NCBI GenBank assembly: GCA_913020705.1
Contig: CAJWBY010000057.1
Location: forward strand, 1 to 24,614
Source of the DNA: an uncultured Colwellia sp.
Lineage (GTDB): Bacteria; Pseudomonadota; Gammaproteobacteria; Enterobacterales; Alteromonadaceae
DNA length: 24,614 nt
Direction of reading: 5' to 3'
In this document: in pieces, positions 1 through 9,022 of the stretch
Position numbering within the stretch: position 1 is the stretch's first letter
How the letters are laid out: each line of letters opens with the position of its first letter
Position numbers and translations under genes: made by a program
Notes under the pieces: model-generated
What the model saw: only the letters and a program-made list of their open reading frames with translations
Told to the model about the DNA's origin: nothing
Databases searched by the model: none

Positions 1-2583
1 GATTCTGTTTCGCAAGAAGAAAAAGAAACCCTGCTTGATCATTTGAAAAAGCAACACGGTGATGATTCAAACGCTAGCCCAAGTAAAATGACGCTTAGCC
101 GTAAGAAAAAATCAACACTAGTGCTTGGTCATGGTAGCAAGGCTAAGTCAGTACAAGTTGAAGTTCGCAAAAAACGTACTTACGTAAAACGTAGCGACGT
201 AGAAGAGCAACAACAAGCTGAAGAAGAAGCAAGAATTGCTGAAGAAGCACGTATCAAAGCTGAAGCAGATGCAGCAGCTAAAGCGATAGCAGATGCTAAA
301 GAAGCTGAAAATGCACGTGCAGTTGCAGCCGCTAAAGCTGAAGTACAGGCAGCAGCTAAAGCAGAAGCCAAACTTGAAGCTGAAGCTAAAGCTAAGCAAG
401 CAGCAGTAGCAAAAGCGAAAAGCATTGAAGAGTCGTCTGCTAAACCAACTCCGACAGCTGAAACTGAAGATGCGAAAAAATTACGTTTACAACAAGAAGC
501 AGAATTAACAGCAAAAGCTGAAGAAGAAGCTAGATTGTCAGCAGAAGCAGCACGTAAACTTGCTGAAGAAAACGAAGCTCGTTGGAAAGAGCAAGAAGCT
601 GAACGTAAAGCGAAAGAAAAAGAAGTCGTACATTTAACTTCTTCTAAATACGCACAAGAAGCGGAAGATAAAAGCGATTCTGCCGATGAAAGTGGACGTC
701 GACGCAAGAAGAAAAAACCTGCTGGCCAAGACAGAAACAATCGTGGTCGCAATGCCAGAGGCAAAGGCAAGTTAAGCTTATCTTCACCTCAAAGCTTGAA
801 GCATGGTTTCACTAAACCAGTTGAAATTAAACTGAATGAAGTACGTATTGGCGAAACTATTTCAGTTGCAGAGCTAGCAAACAAAATGTCTGTTAAAGGC
901 GCTGAAGTTGTAAAAGCTATGTTCAAAATGGGCGCTATGGCAACCATTAATCAAGTCATTGACCAAGAAACTGCGGCACTAGTTGCAGAAGAAATGGGTC
1001 GTGAAGTGGTACTAGTGAAAGAAAATGCCCTTGAAGAAGCAGTACTATCTGATCGAGGTCACTCAGGTGAAGCGATAACTCGTGCACCAGTTGTTACTAT
1101 CATGGGTCACGTTGACCACGGTAAAACATCATTACTTGATCACATTCGTGAAGCGAAAGTAGCTGACGGCGAAGCAGGTGGTATTACTCAGCATATTGGT
1201 GCTTATCACGTAGAAACTGGTCATGGTATGATCACATTCTTAGATACTCCTGGTCATGCTGCATTTACTTCTATGCGCTCACGTGGTGCTAAAGCAACAG
1301 ATATCGTAATCATTGTTGTTGCAGCGGATGATGGTGTTATGCCACAGACAATTGAAGCAATTCAACATGCTAAAGCATCTGATGCACCTATTATTATTGC
1401 CGTTAACAAAATGGATAAAGAAGGCGCTGATCCTGACCGTGTTAAGAGTGAATTATCTCAACATGATGTTTTATCAGAGGAGTGGGGCGGAGATGTTCAA
1501 TTCTGTCACGTTTCAGCTAAAACAGGTTTAGGTATTGACGATTTACTTGATTCTATATTGTTACAATCTGAAGTATTAGAGCTAACAGCTGTTGTTGATA
1601 AAATGGCGAGTGGTGTTGTAGTTGAATCTAAATTAGATAAAGGCCGTGGTCCAGTAGCAACTGTATTGGTACAAGAAGGTACTTTAAAACAAGGTGATAT
1701 CGTACTTTGTGGTTTAGAATATGGCCGTGTTCGAGCAATGCGTGATGAGAATGGTAAAACTATTCAAGCAGCAGGCCCATCTATTCCAGTTGAAATTATT
1801 GGATTAAGTGGCGTTCCACAATCTGGTGATGAAGCTACTGTTGTTAAAGATGAGAAGAAAGCACGTGAAGTTGCTTTATTCCGTCAAGGTAAATTCCGTG
1901 ATGTGAAACTTGCTCGTCAACAAAAAGCTAAACTTGAAAATATGTTTGCTAGCATGGCTGAAGGCGATATTTCTGAAGTTAATGTTGTTATTAAGTCTGA
2001 TGTTCAAGGCTCTCTTGAAGCAATCAGCGATTCATTGATTAAGTTATCAACTGATGAAGTTAAAGTTAAAATCATTGGTTCAGGTGTTGGTGCTATTACT
2101 GAAACAGATGCGACTTTAGCCGCTGCTTCTAATGCAATCGTTGTTGGCTTTAATGTTCGTGCTGATGCTTCTGCTCGTAAAGTTATTGAATCTGAAAATA
2201 TCGATTTACGTTATTACAGTGTTATCTATGCATTGATTGACGAAGTTAAACAAGCCATGAGTGGTATGTTGGCTCCAGAATTCAAGCAAGAGATTATTGG
2301 TCTTGCACAAGTTCGTGATGTATTCAAATCACCTAAAATCGGTGCTATCGCTGGTTGTATGGTTACTGAAGGTATCATTAAACGTAGCGCACCAATTCGT
2401 GTATTACGTGATTTGGTTGTTATATACGAAGGTGAGCTTGAATCACTTCGTCGTTTTAAAGACGATGTACAAGAAGTACGTAACGGTATTGAATGTGGTA
2501 TCGGTGTTAAGAACTACAATGACGTGCGTGTTGGTGACCAAATTGAAGTATTCGAAACAATAGAAATTAAGCGTACGCTGTAA
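1..2583 (+). CDS. infB: Translation initiation factor IF-2, 5' end cut by window edge
   Basis: GTPase that places initiator fMet-tRNA on the 30S subunit and promotes 50S joining. The frame is open from base 1 and the first codons ([15 protein letters not shown]) match the E. coli IF2 N-terminal domain, so about 35 residues plus the start lie upstream; the TTG at 43 is internal. Order of domains: IF2 N-terminal segment (1-200), a long Ala/Glu/Lys-rich charged, probably helical linker (about 200-640), a second IF2_N module (about 830-1030), then the G domain with GHVDHGKT (1105-1128), DTPGH (1243-1257), NKMD (1405-1416) and SAK (1513-1521), and domains II to IV up to the stop. All GTP-binding motifs are intact. 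In relatives it follows nusA, which would be off the window. A hairpin terminator follows the stop. Confidence 0.98.
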   Translation, partial: DSVSQEEKETLLDHLKKQHGDDSNASPSKMTLSRKKKSTLVLGHGSKAKSVQVEVRKKRTYVKRSDVEEQQQAEEEARIAEEARIKAEADAAAKAIADAKEAENARAVAAAKAEVQAAAKAEAKLEAEAKAKQAAVAKAKSIEESSAKPTPTAETEDAKKLRLQQEAELTAKAEEEARLSAEAARKLAEENEARWKEQEAERKAKEKEVVHLTSSKYAQEAEDKSDSADESGRRRKKKKPAGQDRNNRGRNARGKGKLSLSSPQSLKHGFTKPVEIKLNEVRIGETISVAELANKMSVKGAEVVKAMFKMGAMATINQVIDQETAALVAEEMGREVVLVKENALEEAVLSDRGHSGEAITRAPVVTIMGHVDHGKTSLLDHIREAKVADGEAGGITQHIGAYHVETGHGMITFLDTPGHAAFTSMRSRGAKATDIVIIVVAADDGVMPQTIEAIQHAKASDAPIIIAVNKMDKEGADPDRVKSELSQHDVLSEEWGGDVQFCHVSAKTGLGIDDLLDSILLQSEVLELTAVVDKMASGVVVESKLDKGRGPVATVLVQEGTLKQGDIVLCGLEYGRVRAMRDENGKTIQAAGPSIPVEIIGLSGVPQSGDEATVVKDEKKAREVALFRQGKFRDVKLARQQKAKLENMFASMAEGDISEVNVVIKSDVQGSLEAISDSLIKLSTDEVKVKIIGSGVGAITETDATLAAASNAIVVGFNVRADASARKVIESENIDLRYYSVIYALIDEVKQAMSGMLAPEFKQEIIGLAQVRDVFKSPKIGAIAGCMVTEGIIKRSAPIRVLRDLVVIYEGELESLRRFKDDVQEVRNGIECGIGVKNYNDVRVGDQIEVFETIEIKRTL

Positions 2584-2669
2584 TTTTAGATTATTGCTAA
2601 TTGATTTATTTTTATGTAAGTCAATTAGCTTTACTATTACCAGCAGACACTTACTGTTTGTAAAATACT

Positions 2670-2697
2670 AAATGGGGGCTTTGCCTCCATTTTTGTT
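2670..2697 (+). terminator. Hairpin terminator between infB and rbfA
   Basis: A 10-bp stem (2670-2679 pairs with 2683-2692, one G-U pair) with a 3-nt loop is followed by a T-rich stretch interrupted by one G. This fits a Rho-independent terminator or attenuator inside what is usually one operon. rbfA may be expressed by read-through or from a promoter between 2700 and 2740, which I could not identify. Confidence 0.7.
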
Positions 2698-2753
2698 CAT
2701 ATATTAAAAGTTCTAAGATAAAAATCTGACAAACTTTATTAGGAGAATTTCCT

Positions 2754-3188
2754 ATGGCAAGAGAATTTGCCCGTACCGACCGTGTCGGACAAGAAATACA
2801 AAAAGAAATCGCAATAATATTAATGCGAGAAGTAAAAGATCCGCGTTTGGTAATGACGACAGTTTCGGCTGTTGAGCTAACACGCGATTTAGCGTATGCA
2901 AAAATATTTGTGACTTTCTTTAGTAATGAAGAATCAGAAATTAAAAGCTCAATTGAAGTATTAAATGAAGCGGCTGGTTTTATTCGTTCATTATTAGCTA
3001 AAAAATTACGTGCGCGCATAATGCCGCACTTACGTTTTGTATATGACAGTTCAATGTCTGAAGGGGTTCGCATGAGCTCATTAGTTGACAAAGCTGTAGC
3101 AAGCGATAAACATATAGCAGAGAGTTCAGAGCGTGTTCCAACGTCGTTGGATGAAGCTTCTGACGTAAATGACGAAAAAAACTCATAG
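2754..3188 (+). CDS. rbfA: 30S ribosome-binding factor RbfA
   Basis: Small KH-fold protein that binds the immature 30S subunit and helps mature the 16S rRNA 5' end; important in cold conditions in E. coli. The 144-residue product has the family opening ([18 protein letters not shown]), the conserved VKDPRL segment near residue 27 and the [11 protein letters not shown] strand near residues 82-92. It is slightly longer than the 133-residue E. coli protein because of an acidic, Ser-rich tail. The ATG is set by an AGGAG at 2741-2745, 8 nt upstream. truB begins 12 nt after the stop, so the two are surely co-transcribed. Confidence 0.97.
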   Translation: MAREFARTDRVGQEIQKEIAIILMREVKDPRLVMTTVSAVELTRDLAYAKIFVTFFSNEESEIKSSIEVLNEAAGFIRSLLAKKLRARIMPHLRFVYDSSMSEGVRMSSLVDKAVASDKHIAESSERVPTSLDEASDVNDEKNS

Positions 3189-3200
3189 GGTACAGAGTTA

Positions 3201-4163
3201 ATGGCTAAACGCAGAAAAGGTCGCACAATTAATGGTGTGATCCTACTTGATAAACCCTATGAAATGTCATCAAACAGTGCATTGCAAAAAGTTAAACGTA
3301 TTTTCTCTGCACAGAAAGCGGGGCATACCGGAGCATTGGATCCTCTTGCAACGGGTATGCTGCCAATTTGTTTAGGTGAGGCCACTAAATTTTCCCAGTT
3401 TTTACTTGATACAGATAAAACTTATCAAGTGACTGCAAAGTTAGGGATTCGCACAACTACAAGTGATGCTGACGGTGAAGTGGTATCAGAAAAGCCTGTA
3501 AATGTTTCAAACGAGCAGCTAGCAGTAGCACTTGAATCATTTCGTGGTACAACAAAGCAAGTTCCTTCGATGTACTCAGCATTAAAATATCAAGGGCAGC
3601 CACTTTATAAATACGCGCGAGAAGGCATTGAAGTACCACGCGAGTCTCGTGATATAACTGTATTTAAATTGGATTTATTACGCTTTGAAGGTGATGAAGT
3701 AGATCTAGATATTCACGTGTCTAAAGGGACTTATATTCGTACGATTGTCGATGATCTAGGTGAGTTACTTGGTTGTGGAGCACATGTTGCGAATTTAAGG
3801 CGTAGCGCAGTAGGTAATTATCCGAAAGATAAAATGGTAACACTTGAGCAGCTACAAGCGTTGGTTGAACAAGCTGAAGAACAAGAGTTATCGGCTAGTG
3901 AATTACTAGATCCACTATTGTTACCTATGACTACTGCATGTGATGGGATCCCCGAAGTTTTTATTGATGATATGTCGGCAAATTTTTTACGCCATGGCAA
4001 CCCTGTTCAAGTAGCAAATGTGCCAAGTGATGGTTTAGTTCAAGTGTTTGTTGGAGATAACGTCAACGATGGTGAGTTTATTGGCATAGGTCATATAGAT
4101 GATGACGGTTTAGTTGCGCCTAAACGTATTGTTGTTTTAGATGAATTTTTGAAAACATTGTAA
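3201..4163 (+). CDS. truB: tRNA pseudouridine(55) synthase TruB
   Basis: Converts U55 to pseudouridine in the T-loop of tRNAs and also acts as a tRNA-folding chaperone. The protein has 320 residues against 314 in E. coli. The catalytic motif [15 protein letters not shown] lies at residues 41-55 with nucleophile Asp47. The N-terminal GVILLDKP segment, the [16 protein letters not shown] segment and the KGTYIRT motif are all present, and a PUA-like C-terminal region follows from about residue 250. The start lies 12 nt after rbfA with only a weak purine-rich site (acagag), consistent with translational coupling. Confidence 0.98.
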   Translation: MAKRRKGRTINGVILLDKPYEMSSNSALQKVKRIFSAQKAGHTGALDPLATGMLPICLGEATKFSQFLLDTDKTYQVTAKLGIRTTTSDADGEVVSEKPVNVSNEQLAVALESFRGTTKQVPSMYSALKYQGQPLYKYAREGIEVPRESRDITVFKLDLLRFEGDEVDLDIHVSKGTYIRTIVDDLGELLGCGAHVANLRRSAVGNYPKDKMVTLEQLQALVEQAEEQELSASELLDPLLLPMTTACDGIPEVFIDDMSANFLRHGNPVQVANVPSDGLVQVFVGDNVNDGEFIGIGHIDDDGLVAPKRIVVLDEFLKTL

Positions 4164-4177
4164 TTAAACTGTTTAAG

Positions 4178-4210
4178 GCTTCAGGTTATCTTTATAGAAA
4201 AACCTGAAGC
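4178..4210 (+). repeat. Inverted repeat after truB
   Basis: A perfect 10-bp stem (4178-4187 with 4201-4210) encloses a 13-nt loop, beginning 14 nt after the truB stop. No T-tract follows on either strand, so it is not a typical intrinsic terminator. It may stabilise or process the truB 3' end. Confidence 0.5.
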
Positions 4211-4295
4211 TGTTGAATAGATTTACCCAACCTTCTAAAACTAAAACTTCTTCAGAGTTAATTGCATATAATAGTAAGGTAGACACAAATATCAG

Positions 4296-4323
4296 TTGCA
4301 ATTTCGACTGTCGCTGATACAAT
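4296..4323 (+). promoter_or_regulatory. Probable sigma-70 promoter of rpsO
   Basis: TTGCAA (4296-4301), a 16-nt spacer and TACAAT (4318-4323) preceded by TG one base upstream (extended -10). The bases after the -10 (gcgcgc) are G+C-rich, as in stringently controlled ribosomal promoters. A second perfect TATAAT lies at 4267-4272 but has no good -35. Transcription would start near 4330, giving a leader of about 80 nt. Confidence 0.55.
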
Positions 4324-4337
4324 GCGCGCTCTTTTGT

Positions 4338-4392
4338 CACCTTCGCTGAATTAGTGTTTGGCTTGGTGCGAATTTTAAGTACTTTCGAGTAC
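4338..4392 (+). promoter_or_regulatory. Structured rpsO leader, candidate S15 autoregulatory site
   Basis: CACC (4338-4341) can pair with GGTG (4365-4368), and TTCGC (4342-4346) with GCGAA (4368-4372); the order is that of an H-type pseudoknot, or of two alternative hairpins. A further 5-bp hairpin with a TTCG loop (4379-4392) sits just before the Shine-Dalgarno site. Ribosomal protein S15 represses rpsO through a leader structure in E. coli. That this structure does the same is inference. Confidence 0.35.
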
Positions 4393-4411
4393 ATCACACT
4401 AAGGATTTATT

Positions 4412-4681
4412 ATGTCTTTAAATGCTACAGAAAAAGCTGCAATCGTTGCAGAATATGCTCAAAAAGAAGGTGATACTGGTTCACCTGAAGTACAAGTTGC
4501 TTTGTTAACTGCACAAATCAACCACTTACAAGGTCACTTTAAAGAGCACATCCATGATCACCATTCACGTCGTGGTTTATTACGCATGGTTGCACAACGT
4601 CGTAAGTTACTTGACTACTTAAAAGGCAAAAATGTAGAGCGTTACACAGCTGCAATTGCTAAATTAGGTTTACGTCGTTAA
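4412..4681 (+). CDS. rpsO: 30S ribosomal protein S15
   Basis: Primary 16S rRNA-binding protein of the 30S platform, contacting helices 20-22 and the bridge to 23S rRNA. The 89-residue length is exactly that of E. coli S15. The diagnostic segment [13 protein letters not shown] is at residues 21-33 and the basic rRNA-binding stretch [21 protein letters not shown] at about 46-66. AAGGA at 4401-4405 lies 6 nt before the ATG. A strong terminator directly follows, so the gene appears to be a single-gene unit with its own promoter, separated from pnp, its usual partner, by another gene. Confidence 0.99.
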   Translation: MSLNATEKAAIVAEYAQKEGDTGSPEVQVALLTAQINHLQGHFKEHIHDHHSRRGLLRMVAQRRKLLDYLKGKNVERYTAAIAKLGLRR

Positions 4682-4702
4682 GACATCCTAATACATTATA
4701 TT

Positions 4703-4731
4703 AAAAGGAGCCTGTTGGTTCCTTTTTTTTT
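4703..4731 (+). terminator. Rho-independent terminator of rpsO
   Basis: A 10-bp stem (4703-4712 with 4717-4726, one G-U pair) with a TGTT loop runs into nine consecutive T residues. It is 20 nt after the rpsO stop. Confidence 0.9.
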
Positions 4732-4823
4732 GCTTGAAAATAAATCTACTTTGATATTCAATTCATAATAATATCTATATATCACTTATGATGGACTGCC
4801 TCATTAACCGCAGAGGATACTTT

Positions 4824-5594
4824 ATGGTAACACCCACACTAAATGTAAATATTGGGATAGCTTTATATAGTACTGATCTAAATGGTGAGTTATTAGAGGT
4901 GCGAGAAAAAGATAATTATCGATGGTTTCATTTTGGTGGTGACGTTGTTCAAGCTGCAATTGATATCTCAAATCTTGAACACATCATGTTACCAGTGCCA
5001 CAATCAATGTTGTTATTTGTTTTATGGGAAAAAAATCCATTAACCCTTTTAAATCTAGGAATGGGGGCAGGGTCGATAGAAAACGCCTTAGAGAAGATAC
5101 CTAATATCCAAGTAACATCAGTTGAGGCTGAGATAGAAATTATTAAAATGGCAGAACTATTCTTTTTGTCATCTAAAATTAATAATATTGTTCATCGAAG
5201 CGCTGAAGAATTTATCAGATCTTCGAATGATCAATACGACATCATTTTATGCGATATATTTTATCAACAACAAAGCCCTGAGTGTGTGTATAGTTCAGCT
5301 TTTTATCACGATTTAAATGAAAGGTTGAGTGAATCAGGAACTATTTTTATAAATTTATTTCCTGAAAATAAAGAAAACTTAATGTTGATAATGAGGGCGT
5401 CTAGGCAGTGTTTTCCTCATAGTGCTTTAATTGAATTTAATTCCTACCAGAATGTTGTGCTTATCCTCAGTAAAGTAACTTTACCGACCAAAGAACAGCT
5501 TATTTCATCGAATAGCCTACCTGATAAACCTACTCATATATGTTTTGAAGAACATATCAACAACATACATTATGTTCCTAAAAGCGATATTTAA
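4824..5594 (+). CDS. Spermidine-synthase-like (SAM-methyltransferase fold) protein, function unknown
   Basis: The 256-residue product has a Rossmann methyltransferase fold of the spermidine-synthase type. The glycine-rich SAM loop LLNLGMGAGS is at residues 75-84, the acidic residue that would bind the SAM ribose is Glu101, and YDIILCDIF is at 138-146. The usual spermidine-synthase signatures (GGGDGG and the DSTDP-type catalytic loop) are not seen, so true aminopropyl transfer is doubtful; a methyltransferase or SAM-binding role is possible. I chose the ATG at 4824 because GAGGA (4813-4817) lies 6 nt upstream; an in-frame ATG at 4788 would add 12 residues but has no ribosome site. No signal peptide or membrane segment is visible. 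The gene lies between the rpsO terminator and the pnp leader. Confidence 0.75.
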   Translation: MVTPTLNVNIGIALYSTDLNGELLEVREKDNYRWFHFGGDVVQAAIDISNLEHIMLPVPQSMLLFVLWEKNPLTLLNLGMGAGSIENALEKIPNIQVTSVEAEIEIIKMAELFFLSSKINNIVHRSAEEFIRSSNDQYDIILCDIFYQQQSPECVYSSAFYHDLNERLSESGTIFINLFPENKENLMLIMRASRQCFPHSALIEFNSYQNVVLILSKVTLPTKEQLISSNSLPDKPTHICFEEHINNIHYVPKSDI

Positions 5595-5747
5595 CGACGG
5601 TTGAAAATATATAAATTGCTTACTAAGCTTTAACGCTTAAAAAACAAACTTATTATAGTGACTAATATACTTTTAAAGTCGTTTTCATCTAGTAAAAACT
5701 GTGCAGCCTAGTATAATATCGGAGCAAAATTTAGAACTCATTAAATT

Positions 5748-5777
5748 TTGTAAAACTAATCAATCAAACTGTATAAT
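5748..5777 (+). promoter_or_regulatory. Candidate pnp promoter
   Basis: TTGTAA (5748-5753), 18-nt spacer, TATAAT (5772-5777), in the 286-nt gap before pnp. Other -10-like boxes are TATAAT at 5712-5717 and TGCTATAAG ending at 5815, so the active one cannot be fixed by eye. The resulting leader would be about 95 nt. I see no long RNase III-type hairpin like that of the E. coli pnp leader. The rest of the gap (5595-5747) shows nothing else. Confidence 0.4.
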
Positions 5778-5880
5778 TTTTTGTTCAACTTAAGCCGTTC
5801 TACTTTTGCTATAAGTGAATAAATAATTGTACAGATTGGTTAATAATTTAAAAACTAATAATTTATTTAAAGGAACATAC

Positions 5881-7998
5881 ATGTTCAATCCAGTAACTAA
5901 AACATTTGAGTTCGGTCAACATACCGTAACTTTAGAAACGGGCGTAATTGCTCGTCAAGCAACATGTGCCGTTATGGCAAGCATGGACGATACTTCAGTA
6001 TTAGTCTCTGTTGTTGGTAAGAAAGAAGCAAAACCAGGTCAAGATTTTTTCCCATTAACGGTTAATTACCAAGAGCGTACATACGCTGCAGGTAAAATCC
6101 CAGGTGGTTTCTTTAAACGTGAAGGTCGCCCTTCAGAAGAAGAAACATTAATTTGTCGTTTAATTGACCGTCCAATTCGTCCACTATTCCCTGAAGGGTT
6201 TACTAACGAAGTTCAAGTCGTTATTACCGTTGTTTCTGCTAACCCAGAAATATCTCCAGATATTATTGCTTTATTAGGTACGTCTGCTGCTTTAGCTATT
6301 TCAGGTATGCCATTTAGTGGTCCTGTAGGCGCAGCTCGTGTTGGTTATACTGACGGGAAATACATACTTAACCCATTACAATCTGAATTAGCGACTTCAC
6401 AATTAGATTTAGTTGTTTCAGGTACTGATTCTGCAGTATTGATGGTTGAGTCTGAAGCTGATGTGCTTTCTGAAGAAGTAATGCTTGGTGCAGTTGTTTA
6501 TGGTCACGAGCAAATGCAAACGGCTATCACTGCAATTAAAGAAATGGCTGCTGAAGTTAACAATCCTAAGTGGGATTGGGTTGCACCAGTTAAAAATGCA
6601 GATCTTATCACTAAGATTGCAGAACTTTCTGAAGCACAAGTTGACGAAGCTTACCAAATCACTGAAAAAGCTGTTCGTTACGAAAAAATTAAAGAAATCC
6701 GCGATGGTGTTGTTGCAACATTATTAGCTGCTGATGCTGAACTTGACGTTCAAGAAGCAAAAGATTTATTCCACGATTTAGAAAAAACTGTTGTTCGTGG
6801 CCGTATCACTAAAGGTATGCCTCGTATCGATGGTCGCGATCCTGAAATGATCCGTGCTCTAGATGTTATGACGGGTGTATTACCAAGAACTCACGGTTCT
6901 GCTGTATTTACTCGTGGTGAAACTCAAGCGTTAGTTACTGCTACTTTAGGTACACAGCGTGATGCACAACGTTTAGACACTATCATGGGCGAGAAAACTG
7001 ATGCATTTATGCTTCACTATAACTTCCCTCCATACTGTGTAGGTGAAACTGGTTTTGTTGGTTCTCCTAAGCGTCGCGAAATTGGTCATGGCCGTTTAGC
7101 TAAACGTGGCATGTTAGCTGTTATGCCAACAGTTGAAGAATTCCCTTATGCTGTTCGTGTTGTTTCGGAAATTACTGAATCAAACGGTTCATCTTCAATG
7201 GCTTCTGTTTGTGGTACATCATTAGCATTAATGGATGCTGGTGTTCCAATTAAAGCTTCTGTAGCTGGTATCGCTATGGGCCTAGTTAAAGAAGGCGATG
7301 ATTTTGTTGTTCTTTCAGACATCTTAGGTGATGAAGATCATTTAGGTGACATGGACTTTAAAGTAGCGGGTACTACAGGTGGTATTACTGCACTTCAAAT
7401 GGACATTAAAATTGAAGGCATCACACAAGAAATCATGCAACTTGCTTTAAACCAAGCAAAAGCTGCACGTACTCATATCTTATCTGTAATGGATGAAGCT
7501 ATTTCTGGTCACCGTGATGATATTTCACAGTTTGCACCACGCATTCACACTATCAAAGTTAGTCAAGATAAAATTCGTGACATCATTGGTAAAGGTGGTG
7601 CAACCATTCGTATGCTTACTGAAGAGACTGGCACAACTATCGAAATCGATGATGACGGTACTGTGAAAATTGCTGCTACAAATGGCGATCAAGCTCAAGA
7701 TGCAATTAACCGCATTAAAGCACTAACTGCTGAAATTGAAGTAGGTACAATTTACCAAGGTAAAGTAGTACGTATCGTAGATTTTGGTGCATTTGTTAAT
7801 GTACTTCCTGGTAAAGATGGCTTAGTTCACATCTCTCAAATATCAGAAGAACGTGTTAATGCAGTAAGTGACGTATTAACTGAAGGTCAAGAAGTTACTG
7901 TTAAAGTACTAGAAGTTGACCGTCAAGGCCGTGTACGTTTAAGTATTAAAGAAGCTTCTGAGAAAAAAGAAGCGCCAGTAGCTGACGCTGCTGAATAG
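5881..7998 (+). CDS. pnp: Polyribonucleotide nucleotidyltransferase (PNPase)
   Basis: Phosphate-dependent 3'-5' exoribonuclease, trimeric, and a core member of the RNA degradosome. The product has 705 residues (711 in E. coli). The first RNase PH domain opens with [20 protein letters not shown]. The second RNase PH domain carries the catalytic acidic cluster [13 protein letters not shown] (480-492, with Asp486 and Asp492 at the E. coli positions). A KH domain has GKGG at 570-573, and an S1 domain runs from about residue 621 ([18 protein letters not shown]). The start is the ATG at 5881 with AAGGA at 5870-5874; an upstream in-frame start at 5827 would add 18 residues not found in the family. 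A strong terminator follows. Confidence 0.98.
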   Translation: MFNPVTKTFEFGQHTVTLETGVIARQATCAVMASMDDTSVLVSVVGKKEAKPGQDFFPLTVNYQERTYAAGKIPGGFFKREGRPSEEETLICRLIDRPIRPLFPEGFTNEVQVVITVVSANPEISPDIIALLGTSAALAISGMPFSGPVGAARVGYTDGKYILNPLQSELATSQLDLVVSGTDSAVLMVESEADVLSEEVMLGAVVYGHEQMQTAITAIKEMAAEVNNPKWDWVAPVKNADLITKIAELSEAQVDEAYQITEKAVRYEKIKEIRDGVVATLLAADAELDVQEAKDLFHDLEKTVVRGRITKGMPRIDGRDPEMIRALDVMTGVLPRTHGSAVFTRGETQALVTATLGTQRDAQRLDTIMGEKTDAFMLHYNFPPYCVGETGFVGSPKRREIGHGRLAKRGMLAVMPTVEEFPYAVRVVSEITESNGSSSMASVCGTSLALMDAGVPIKASVAGIAMGLVKEGDDFVVLSDILGDEDHLGDMDFKVAGTTGGITALQMDIKIEGITQEIMQLALNQAKAARTHILSVMDEAISGHRDDISQFAPRIHTIKVSQDKIRDIIGKGGATIRMLTEETGTTIEIDDDGTVKIAATNGDQAQDAINRIKALTAEIEVGTIYQGKVVRIVDFGAFVNVLPGKDGLVHISQISEERVNAVSDVLTEGQEVTVKVLEVDRQGRVRLSIKEASEKKEAPVADAAE

Positions 7999-8017
7999 CA
8001 TACTTAAAAAGTTACAT

Positions 8018-8046
8018 AAAAAGGGAGCCTGATGGCTCCCTTTTTT
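8018..8046 (+). terminator. Rho-independent terminator of pnp
   Basis: A perfect 12-bp stem (8018-8029 with 8034-8045) with a TGAT loop whose 3' arm continues into a T run (8041-8046). It is 20 nt after the pnp stop. Confidence 0.9.
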
Positions 8047-8096
8047 ATATACTCAAATTAAGTTATTAATAATATTTGATTAGGTGCATTGTTTCT

Positions 8097-8996
8097 GTGA
8101 ATAAAATCTTCAAAATAGTTTTTGTCATTGCTATTTCAGCTTTACAAGGTTGTGCAAGCAATCAAATTGACTCTTCTTCTGTAACTATGAATCAATTGAT
8201 TATTGCAGAGCCACTTGCTATTAATTATAAAAGTGAAATTGCCATAGCACGTTTAACTGATGTTATTCAGCGTGCTGAAATAACAGATGTACAACGAGCA
8301 GAGCTCTATTATGATCGAGGCGTTATTTATGACAGTGTGGGTTTACGTTCTTTGGCCCGACTTGATTTCAATCGAGCATTACGTTTAAAGCCAAACTTTG
8401 TTGATGCTTATAATTTTTTAGGGATTCATTACACACAATTGCAAGAGTTTAATCAAGCTTATGAAGCGTTTGATTCTGCAATAGACTTGGATTCAAAACA
8501 TGAATATGCATATTTAAATCGCGGTATAGCCTTATATTATGGAGGTCGTCCGGCGCTTTCAATTGATGATTTTAGTACTTTTCATCAACGTAAAGAAAAC
8601 GACCCTTACCGAATTTTATGGTTATACCTAGCTGAATATGCAACAGATAGCGTGAATGCTAAAACAATATTACAGCGTTCTTCAGCTTTAGTTGACGAGA
8701 GCATCTGGGCTAAAAGTATTATTAAAATGTATCTTGGAGATATTACTGATCAACAGTTTGTTAGCCAACTATCTAAAGGCGTAAATTCAAACAAGGCTTT
8801 AAGTGAACGTTTGTGCGAAGCTTACTTTTACTTAGGTAAATATTACCAGATAAAGGGGAATAATAAATCTGCTGCTAACTTCTTTAAATTAGCACTGAGT
8901 ACCAATGTTTATGAGTTTGTTGAACACAGGTACGCTAAGCTTGAACTAGATTTATTGCAAACAAATGTCGTGAATTCAGACGTTCTACCAAAATAA
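8097..8996 (+). CDS. nlpI: Outer-membrane lipoprotein NlpI, TPR protein
   Basis: Lipoprotein with TPR repeats; in E. coli it is the adaptor that delivers the endopeptidase MepS to the Prc protease and scaffolds peptidoglycan hydrolases. The match is strong through the TPR core: YYDRGVIYDSVGLRSLARLDF, then AYEAFDSAIDLD, then YLNRGIALYYGGR, then FVEHRYAKLELDLL near the end. I chose the GTG at 8097 (299 residues; E. coli 294) since it gives a short basic start, a hydrophobic stretch and a lipobox ALQGC with lipidated Cys19; residue +2 is Ala, predicting outer-membrane sorting. An AGGTG at 8082-8086 is a modest ribosome site. The usual neighbour pnp lies upstream, but deaD does not follow as it does in E. 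coli. Confidence 0.93.
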   Translation: MNKIFKIVFVIAISALQGCASNQIDSSSVTMNQLIIAEPLAINYKSEIAIARLTDVIQRAEITDVQRAELYYDRGVIYDSVGLRSLARLDFNRALRLKPNFVDAYNFLGIHYTQLQEFNQAYEAFDSAIDLDSKHEYAYLNRGIALYYGGRPALSIDDFSTFHQRKENDPYRILWLYLAEYATDSVNAKTILQRSSALVDESIWAKSIIKMYLGDITDQQFVSQLSKGVNSNKALSERLCEAYFYLGKYYQIKGNNKSAANFFKLALSTNVYEFVEHRYAKLELDLLQTNVVNSDVLPK

Positions 8997-9022
8997 TTTT
9001 ATAAATATCTTTTGAAATATTC

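Noticed and set aside
180..770. 196-codon open frame on the - strand inside infB
   Set aside because: It mirrors the Ala/Glu/Lys-rich IF2 linker, whose codon bias avoids stops on the opposite strand; the protein is Ser/Ala/Phe-rich with no family features. The same holds for the frame at 148-399.
2651..3226. 191-codon open frame on the - strand over rbfA
   Set aside because: It covers the well-supported rbfA gene and the infB terminator, with no ribosome site; a shadow.
4173..4397. 74-codon open frame on the - strand in the truB-rpsO gap
   Set aside because: It lacks a Shine-Dalgarno site and spans the rpsO promoter, its leader and the hairpin after truB; better explained as regulatory DNA.
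4788..4823. Upstream start for the spermidine-synthase-like gene
   Set aside because: No ribosome site precedes the ATG at 4788, whereas GAGGA precedes the ATG at 4824 at the right distance.
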